Origin: Isoetes taiwanensis
Taxonomy: Eukaryota > Streptophyta > Lycopodiopsida > Isoetales > Isoetaceae
Direction: 5' to 3'
Assembly (NCBI GenBank): GCA_021234155.1
Contig: JAJEKV010000013.1
Coordinates: 3,964,028-4,028,027 of the forward strand
DNA length: 64,000 nt
The position numbers and the translations under genes are program-made. The notes beneath the pieces were generated by a model. The model had not been told where the DNA came from, ran no database searches, and saw only the letters and a program-made list of their open reading frames with translations. Positions 57,523-64,000 of this stretch are shown here, piece by piece (positions within the stretch are counted from its first letter, which is position 1; each line of letters opens with the position of its first letter).

Positions 57523-57542
57523 AATACACGCTTAGCGCGATT
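57523..57542. repeat. GC-rich motif copy next to a 3' splice site
   Basis: AATACACGCTTAGCGCGATT lies 16 bases outside the exon edge at 57,507. On the minus strand CGCG-CTAAG-CGTGTATTGCA precedes the CAG acceptor, much as CGCG-CTTGG-CGTGTATTGCAG does in the intron at 53.88 kb. Confidence 0.75.
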
Positions 57543-58205
57543 TTGAGTGGTCATCCATTCCAGCCAGGCTAAAGTACAGAATGGCATACAGTCGCGCCAA
57601 TTACAGACATGCACTCATAAGGCGTGCCAATCACAGCATGCCGAACAGACACTCGAAGGCAGGCCAACTAAACACGGTCATACTACTTTACACACAGGTG
57701 GACAAATTATAGACAGAACAGTTAATCACGAGCAGGACAATTTATAACACAGAAGGACATTAATTATGCAGATGCAAATTCAAGTCACTGCAAGAAATGA
57801 GCAGCTAAAGAAATGATAGACAGGAGTGTGAGCAGCTATAGAAATTTAAGTCACTGCTACAGAAATAATAGACTGGAATATAGGCAGAAGATTTATTGAC
57901 AGTAAATACAGAGCAAACACTGCCTAATCAGAGCAATGAACAATGAATGAATAACACACAGAAGGATGACAATACCGACCTTGAGCATCTTCTCGTGGGG
58001 TCCTACCGAGTTTGGAGCAGCACGACCTTTGGGCGGCATCTTCGCGATGATCTTGAGCGCCTCGGAGTTCTTGAGTTCTTGAGCGCCTCGGAGTTCTTGA
58101 GCGTCTCGGAGCAAGTCGGCAATCAAAAAGCAAGAAATGGCATTCAAAAACTTATATAGATTTCCATAAGCCGATTAGGTCGGCTTTCGATCGACGGGTT
58201 TCATT
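57543..58205. repeat. Non-coding stretch with a short tandem repeat
   Basis: No exon was recognised. GCGCCTCGGAGTTCTTGA recurs in tandem at about 58,052-58,115 (period 19-20, three to four units). Short phrases such as AAGTCACTGC and GAGCAGCTA are repeated near 57,780-57,860. Confidence 0.6.
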
Positions 58206-58330
58206 CGGATCGACTTTTGACCGACGATCCGATAGAAGCGAGCGGTTATTTAAATTTCGCGGATCGACTTTTAATCGACGGTCCAATAGAAGCGAGTGGT
58301 TATTTAAATTTCGCGGATCGACTTTTAATC
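58206..58330. repeat. 54-bp tandem repeat
   Basis: CGGATCGACTTTT starts at 58,206, 58,260 and 58,314. The units include AGAAGCGAG.GGTTATTTAAA. It lies about 270 bases upstream of the gene at 58,597 and could be part of its promoter region. Confidence 0.85.
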
Positions 58331-58596
58331 TACGGTCAGCAATCTCACAATTAGGCCTAATGGATTCGACGCGATCGTCTGGCGAGCAAGAATGGCTCTC
58401 GACGTACCGTATTGTGAAATCCCACAATTAGATTTCACTCAGCGGCTAAAAAAGCAGTACAATTAACGGATAATTTGAAACTACCACCTAATCTTGCCGC
58501 CAGCCTTTCTTGTCATTCGAACTCGAAAGAACTTGGAAGAACAGGAAGAACTCGAAAAGAACTTAAGAACTGGACGGCCGACGAAAGCCTTTGGCG

Positions 58597-59026
58597 ATGT
58601 CGGCGCCTTTCATGTAAGTTCATCTACTCTTCCAGAACCCAAGCTCCAAATTAATCTCATGATCTTGCGACATTGAACAGCATTGGAGAAGAATGTTACA
58701 TGCTGACGACGAATTTAAAGAGAAGGGTGGGAAATTGCAAGATAGAATCAGTCGATCCGGAAGCAATCTGCCATGGAGTTCCTCTTGGAAATGATCATGT
58801 GAAGATTCTAGTAACCAGTTGCCATTTCAACGACGAAGCATCACTCAGAAGGCATCCTGATGGAGACACAGTGGGTGAAAGCATCGGAACCTTTGTTGCA
58901 TGGCCAGTAATTCGCTTAAAGAAGGTGAGTTTCATTTTCTTGGAAGACATAGAGGAAGATACATCAGAAAAAAGTAGATTGAGTGCTTATACTAAGATGC
59001 ACAAGCTGATTCTGTCATATGTATGA
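58597..59026 (+). CDS. Small DUF8039-like protein, two or more exons
   Basis: Exon 1 is only 17 bases: ATGTCGGCGCCTTTCAT, 58,597-58,613. A GTAAGT...CAG intron (58,614-58,680) follows, and exon 2 continues in phase, giving MSAPFI-IGEECYML. Exon 2 reads KRRVGNCKIESVDPEAICHG, VPLGNDHVKILVTSCHF and GDTVGESIGTFVAWPVIRL. This is the layout of the DUF8039-like domain of plant transposon-associated proteins (ATG.V.STDP...H..PLG...VKV.V......ETVGE.IG..IAWP...V). A strong GTGAGT donor at 58,925 may end exon 2; without splicing the frame stops at 59,026. No stop or shift is seen, so this is one of the few intact-looking coding units here. It may be a domesticated or truncated transposon gene. Confidence 0.7.
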
Positions 59027-59029
59027 AAT

Positions 59030-59505
59030 TAAAACGATTGCATACCAGACCATTCATTCACAATTTCAAAACTATAAGGCCTGCAGACCAGACCATTCAG
59101 GAATTTAATTACATCTGTGTGTTGTTCCTCAGTAGTCTCAAATGCTGGCACAATAGTCTCAAATGCTGTTGTAACAAGATAAACTGGCATACAAGATTCT
59201 CGCAAATAAGATGGTGCAGCTATTGGGATATTACCCAAAATGGCTTCGAGGTCTGCACTGACCAGACCATTCAGGAATTTAATTACATCTGTGTGTTATT
59301 CATCTGTGTGTTGTTCCTCAGTAATCTCAAATGCTGGCACAATAGTCTCAAATGCTGTTGTACCAAGATAAAATGGCATACAAGATTTTGGCAAATAAGA
59401 TGGTGCAGCTATTGGGATATTACCCAAAATGGCTTTGAGGTCTGCAACTCTAATTCTTAGCTTAACATTCTCCATTTCAAGCCCCTCCAGAGCACGACAC
59501 TACTC
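59030..59505 (-). pseudogene. Coding exon with an internal tandem duplication
   Basis: On the minus strand after an AG at about 59,500: CRALEGLEMENVKLRIRVAD (coiled coil), then LKAILGNIPIAAPSYL and TTAFETIVPAFEITEEQHTD, IKFLNGLV. The block is then repeated as LEAILGNIPIAAPSYLRESC onward to a stop near 59,030. The DNA duplication is 59,086-59,259 and 59,260-59,450. The first protein copy has a 17-base extra piece with a stop. No domain is recognised. Position and strand fit an upstream exon of the 53-57 kb gene, but no splice link is proven. Confidence 0.5.
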
Positions 59506-59557
59506 ATTGAATAAGCTTATGCTTGTAGCCTATGCTGGCACAGGAGGAACTTCAGTT

Positions 59558-59840
59558 GAATACGCGCCAGGCGTATGTTCAGTTGAATACACGCCAGGCG
59601 CGAATTCATAAATCTGTAAGTTAGAGAGAAAAAACAAATTAGTGATTTCGCGCTTAGCACTACTGGCATTAGCAGAAGTCTTATGAATTGTAAACTCATT
59701 TAATGCATTAAAAATTTTAGCAGGTCTTTGTTAGGAAATATTAAGATACGAAATATTAAGGTACAGGTCCAATACACGCCTGGATTGGATAAAGCTAATT
59801 ACTGTATGCAATTCACGCCAGGCATGTATTGGACCTGTAC
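59558..59840. repeat. Cluster of GC-rich motifs, including a long hairpin
   Basis: Copies at 59,558-59,580 (GAATACGCGCCAGGCGTATG) and 59,585-59,607 (GAATACACGCCAGGCGCGAA) stand side by side. A half-copy is at 59,645-59,659. The arms 59,761-59,783 and 59,818-59,840 are reverse complements in 22 of 23 positions; each holds a motif half (ACGCCTGG / CCAGGCAT) and the phrase GTACAGGTCCAATACA or its inverse. Confidence 0.85.
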
Positions 59841-60345
59841 AATTAAAAAAAATTTGCACACAATAATATTTCGAACCTGGCGTGCTTTCACTTCAGCTCT
59901 CTCAAAATTAAGAATGTTTAGAGCCAGAATTCAAAACATGTTCTGAACAAATTACAGTTATGCTTTCAAATTAGAGTTGACACTAAAGAAACATATTGCA
60001 GTCATTAAATCCCTGTATTGCCATTGAAAATTTTTATATTAGGCCTTTTATTAGAGTTGCCAGAATTCAAAACAGCTTCTGAAGAAATTACAGTTCTGCT
60101 TTCAAGTTAGAGTAGAAACTAAAGAAACATATTTCAGTCAGTAAATCGTTGTATTGCCATAGAAAAATTTTATATAAGGCCTTTTATTAGAGTTGCCCAG
60201 CTCTGTGTTACAAAATTACAAAAGTTCTAGGCAGTTTAAGGAGATGCCTAGCTCCATTCATAATCATCATTTGAGGCATTTTTTGGAGATGCCCAGCTCG
60301 CTCTTCTGAACCAAAAACTAAATAACAAAAACAAAAAAAAAAAAA

Positions 60346-60807
60346 TCAGCCCTCTGCCTCCTCCTCCTCTTCTTCCTCTGAGCTTTCATCTGCCATCTCT
60401 CCAAGGATGTCTTCGGCAGCATCTTCGTCTTCGGAGGAGGAGAGGGCGTCCATAATCAGCTGTTTTTTTTCTTCTTCCAATTCCTCTCGCCATTCTTCAT
60501 CAGCTTCCTCCATTTCTTCTTCTTTTTCAAGCTCGTTCTCCATCTCCTCAACTGAATCTGCAGGTGTATGGGGGGACTCAGGGCTGCTGGTGCTGGTGCT
60601 CAAATAATCTTTTCCCGGGCGAAGCTTGCCCTAAAGAAATAACTCCTCGCAATTATCCGGACTGTAGTGCGGAAGGCACCCACAGCGGCATCTGCGGGAT
60701 GGGGGGATGGACTTCTTGATCAGTTTTCTGATCTGCCTCTTCGCCTCTCGGAGGCGAGTCCGGCGGGATGGAGCGGGACGAGGCCGGGCAGCATGGCTCA
60801 CCATGGT
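60346..60807 (-). pseudogene. Basic-acidic protein with one in-frame stop
   Basis: From ATG at about 60,805 the minus strand reads MVSHAARPRPAPSRRTRLRE, KRQIRKLIKKSIPPSRRCRC and GCLPHYSPDNCEELFL, then TAG (60,631-60,633), then GKLRPGKDYLSTSTSSPESP in the same frame and a Glu-rich end (VEEMENELEKEEEMEEADEE ... SSEEEEEEEAEG). The whole frame is 153 codons plus the stop. A Cys cluster (CRCGC) sits in the middle. It could be the first exon of the gene family downstream on this strand; no family is recognised. Confidence 0.45.
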
Positions 60808-60899
60808 AAGGAAGGAAGGAAGGATGGAAATCAATGAAGGCGCTAGAAGGATTGGCGGTTGAAAGAATGGAGGGTTTCATGCAAGATATAGAGTAGTTG

Positions 60900-61483
60900 C
60901 ATGCAAGGTTTCTTATAGGCGCGGTTGTAATTATGATTCCATCACATCATACAAGATTTATATCCTATACGAATTAGCTATCATTACTTCTATTGAATTA
61001 ATTACGCCCTAGGTTATCATTAATTCTCTATAGAATTACCCACATGTCAGCTATACTTAAAACCTATGTTTTCATTAATTTTGTATAATTACCTAGACCT
61101 CAGCTATACTTACAACCAACTTTGGCCTATCTAGATTTACGACCTATACTTACCTCATTAGTACTACTAGCATACACCCTATGTTACCATTAATTTTGCA
61201 ATAATTACCTACACCTAAGCTATACTTACAACCTATTTTTGGCTGCACTTACAACATATATTTGTCCATTTAATGGGTTTTTTGGTATTTCTTAAAGTTC
61301 CCTTTAATCGGTTCTCAAAATTACTTTGTCCTTTTTTCGAACTAATATTAAGACATTTAACTTTATATAGGTGAAGCATGTGGATCCTAAAAAGGGTAAA
61401 AATGTAATACCTATCCCCCCAACATGTTTCAACATTGTTACCACATGTTCTTATCACATTGTTACCCCATTGTAAACATTGTT
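60900..61483. other. A+T-rich spacer
   Basis: No gene is recognised. The phrase TACCATTAATTTTGTATAATTACCTA.ACCTCAGCTATACTTACAACC recurs three to four times at 61,000-61,250 as a loose repeat. The last bases form a TTGTTCTTGTAG acceptor-like site before 61,491. Confidence 0.5.
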
Positions 61484-61490
61484 CTTGTAG

Positions 61491-64000
61491 GTCAATGGTG
61501 TGGACCACCCAAAGGGTGTTGAGGCTGAGACTACTAAGCAAATTATGTAGGTTGGATTGGAAGAATAAGAAGGTGAAAGTGAAGCACCAATGCAATAAGG
61601 AGCTAGTAGATGAAGGAACTATCATACTAGCTGATCCTATCCAAGCTGTCAATGATGAAAGGTTAGGAGAGGATAAAGTGGGTGTTGCCATAACAAGTTT
61701 AGAAGAAAAATGGAAGGAAAAAGGATCAAATCACCAGGATTGCATTGCTTGTATTAAACAATTGGAGGTTCCATGCATCATGCCATGGTCTATAGCCTGC
61801 ATTAAGTTTATAGGAGAATTCCTTTTACCAGAGCCAGAGGTTGTGGATGACACTGATTTTCTTAATGCACCTCCAATAGCTGCCAGGACCACATTTTCAG
61901 AGAAGAGGGCACACTCAGTGGTGAAACATTATCCTAGCAAGAGGTCCAAGTCAAGTAGTGATTGTTCACGTGAAGCTCCGACTAAGGTAAGGGGAATGGA
62001 ATGTTGTTGGGCTAATTGTGTTCAGAAGTTTGAAATTGATGAATTGGTGGAAGCAAGAGCCACCTTCCAAGAGTATACTTGTGATGAGAGGAGGACTTAC
62101 ATGTACTCCATTCATGAGCTTGCACTTCAAGATGAAAAATTTCCAAAGAAAAAAAAAAAAAAAATACCCTTCGCTAGGGACATGGATACGTAAAGTTGCA
62201 TGGATACATATTCATGGCATTCCAATTTCATCTTGGCAAAATTGGCAAGCAAGTCATGCAAAGGGGAGTAAAATTGTATTACATGGAAATAATGGCATGT
62301 TGAGGCCAACTTCTAGGATCCCGGCTGCTAGGGAGGTTTTGAAAAATATGTTGAATTCAATGCTTTGAGAATATGCCACATAAAAGTAGGAAAGATCAAC
62401 AGGGAAAAATAGTTGTCGAGAAGAGATTGCCATCCCATTGTACCCGAAGAGCATATTGGAGGAAGTGAATGCTTTGCTTCGAGAACTACTGGGTACACGC
62501 AATATCTCCACCCGGCCCGAGAGACTATGGAGCAAGCACTTCAAGCATGTCACTATAGACACTTGAACAACTTTGCAAAGTGCAACTTGTGTACTAAGTT
62601 GAAAGAGATTCGGATAAGACCAAGCAACCAAGCCAAAGGGCTAAGATAAGGGAGCAAATGAAAGATCACATGACGGACCAACTATCATGTAGATCCACTT
62701 CATCGGATGTGGAGAACATTATCATGTTTGGAACCCAATAACTATGTTTGTATTATACATGACAAGATGGATCAATCAAAGACTTGTTTGCCACAGTATA
62801 GTTACATACCCAAGCAAATCAATAGAGCTTATCCTTTGCAAGTCTCTCTGACAGGTGCAATAGTGCATGGCTCGGTGCCAATTTATTATGGCCATTTTAG
62901 TTTGCAATTGTGGAGTGATGGTCCCGATTTTCATATTGGAAGTGTGATGAGGTGCTTGAGGAACTATGAGAGTGGTTATTCTGGTGACCTCCACAACCCT
63001 GGAGGTGGTAGCCAACCACTCTTCAGTGCATTGTTGGATAGAAAGCCTAATAATTTAGAGAAGTTTACTAAGGCAAGGTTTAGGAAGTCAGGTGCTTCTG
63101 AACATGTTGGAGCCTCAAGTTCACGTCCCCAACCTCGAGATCTACCACCAAGGTTCCTCCTCCAACTTGACAATTGTGCTGGACAGAATAAAAACAGGTA
63201 TATGTTCTCATTCCTATCTTATTTAACAACTGTGGGTGTCTTTGAAAGAGTGAATTTAGGGTTCTTAATGCCTGGACATACTCATGAGGATGTGGATGCA
63301 TTGTTTGGGAAGTATAGTCTTGTGATTGAAATCTCAAACCGTGACCAATCTTCCTAGACTAATGGAAGTTCTTAGTGAATGCATTTCACATTCTCCTATA
63401 GGGTTGATCATACAAGAGGTGCGATTGGAAGAATTTTATCGAAGGTTATGCTCTTGATATGGAAGGTCAATCTAGACCTCTTCAAGATTACACTTTTCGG
63501 GTCATGGAAATAAGCCAATAATGCAATGGAAGATGAGACCTTCAGATGATAAATGGAGGCCAGATGAGGGAGTACCTATATGGCACGAAGATGAAAATGG
63601 TAAACCTAAGATTCCAAGGGGTCAAACAAAAGCTCTTAAGCCTTTTGCAGAGGTGGATTCATTGCAAAGCACATTGGACGGCATTTCTGAATACGTCAAG
63701 TATTGGAAAAATAACCCCGATGATACCAACCTTGCATTGATAGATTATTGGACACAGGTACATGGATTATTGGGACAAGTAGACACATCCTCTGATGAAC
63801 TGAAAGATGGATGGCTACCTAAGACTAGGTGGAGAGACTTGATAACACCTGAGGAAGTTGATGATGTGGCTAGTAGTATTCGCAAGTCGATGGCTCCTCC
63901 AGCTGCTGAAAAATACTATGTTGGTCCTAGGAAAGGAAGGCCTAAATATCTCGGGCTGGAGGATTATGATCCCAAAGATGACTTGCTTTGCCATCAATTT
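61491..64000 (+). mobile_element. DUF8039/DUF7869-like transposase gene, runs off the window
   Basis: After a TGTAG acceptor, VNGVDHPKGVEAETTKQIM leads (one shift) to NKKVKVKHQCNKELVDEGTI, ILADPIQAVNDERLG and CIKQLEVPCIMPW, a DUF8039-like region, then CCWANC.QKFEIDELVEA. From 62,200 come IPAAREVLKNML and FAKCNLCTKLKEIR, then MDQSKTCLPQ, VSLTGAIVHGS and RFLLQLDNCAGQNKNRYMF, ending LGFLMPGHTHEDVDALFG. The MDQSK, DNCxxQNKNR and GHTHEDVD blocks define the DUF7869-like family, which has the look of an RNase H-fold (DDE-type) nuclease. After a shift at 63,350: WRPDEGVPIWHEDENGKPKI, GLEDYDPKDDLLCHQF. Stops and shifts near 61,548, 62,193, 62,368, 62,647 and 63,350 indicate decay or unspliced introns. 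A second copy is at 806-3429. Confidence 0.75.

Noticed and set aside
3000..60000. CRISPR-like array from the repeated GC-rich motif
   Set aside because: Spacing is irregular, orientation alternates, there are no unique spacers of constant length and the setting is eukaryotic.

Overview
The window looks like nuclear DNA from a land plant. Evidence: short GT-AG introns, A+T-rich spacers, a PLS-class pentatricopeptide-repeat (PPR) gene, plant-type LINE, Ty1/copia and Ty3/gypsy elements, and relics of plant housekeeping genes (RNA polymerase subunit RPB5, KT/HAK/KUP potassium transporter, ABCC transporter, malate dehydrogenase). The PPR style, the DUF7869/DUF8039-like families and the load of decayed elements suggest a seed-free vascular plant, perhaps a fern. 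That placement is inference. Nothing bacterial, viral or organellar was recognised.

Layout. 0.8-3.4 kb: a decayed copy of a transposase-like element, split by a minus-strand LINE fragment. 3.4-5.0 kb: a deleted copy of an FCP1-type phosphatase segment with GC-rich palindromes. 5-8.7 kb: nothing convincing. 8.7-12.8 kb: a decayed Ty1/copia element on the minus strand. 15.6-24.7 kb: an RPB5 relic whose exons are about 7.6 kb apart; between them lie a nearly full-length LINE, inverted-repeat elements (MITE-like) and a potassium-transporter relic. 27.1-28.6 kb: LINE 3' end. 28.9-31.0 kb: a two-exon PPR gene with a broken 3' end. 31-37.4 kb: gypsy debris, an LTR-like segment, another MITE, an ABCC relic and a Ty3/gypsy gag-PR-RT fragment. 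37.4-47.9 kb: mostly unassigned, with one LINE RT fragment. 47.9-49.9 kb: Ty3/gypsy pol on the minus strand. 50.1-50.3 kb: malate dehydrogenase first exon. 51.6-52.0 kb: glycine-rich protein gene.

The most unusual part is 53.2-60.8 kb. On the minus strand, coding pieces read in order: a basic/acidic N-terminus, a DGQH (ParB/DGQHR-like) motif, a region resembling beta-class N6/N4 DNA methyltransferases, and an FCP1/HAD phosphatase domain joined by a clean in-phase intron. The copy is damaged by in-frame stops and frameshifts. Its introns and flanks carry a recurring 19-23 bp GC-rich palindromic motif built on CGCC(A/T)GGCG, often as inverted pairs; the same motif surrounds the FCP1 relic at 4.4-4.8 kb. 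A small two-exon plus-strand gene at 58.6 kb encodes one DUF8039-like domain. A longer plus-strand element at 61.5 kb, running off the window, joins a DUF8039-like region to a DUF7869-like (DDE/RNase H-like) region.

Most host genes here are relics. In those where the family residue is known, the premature stops are of the C-to-T type (CAG to TAG, CGA to TGA, TGG to TAG), as expected from decay of methylated cytosines.
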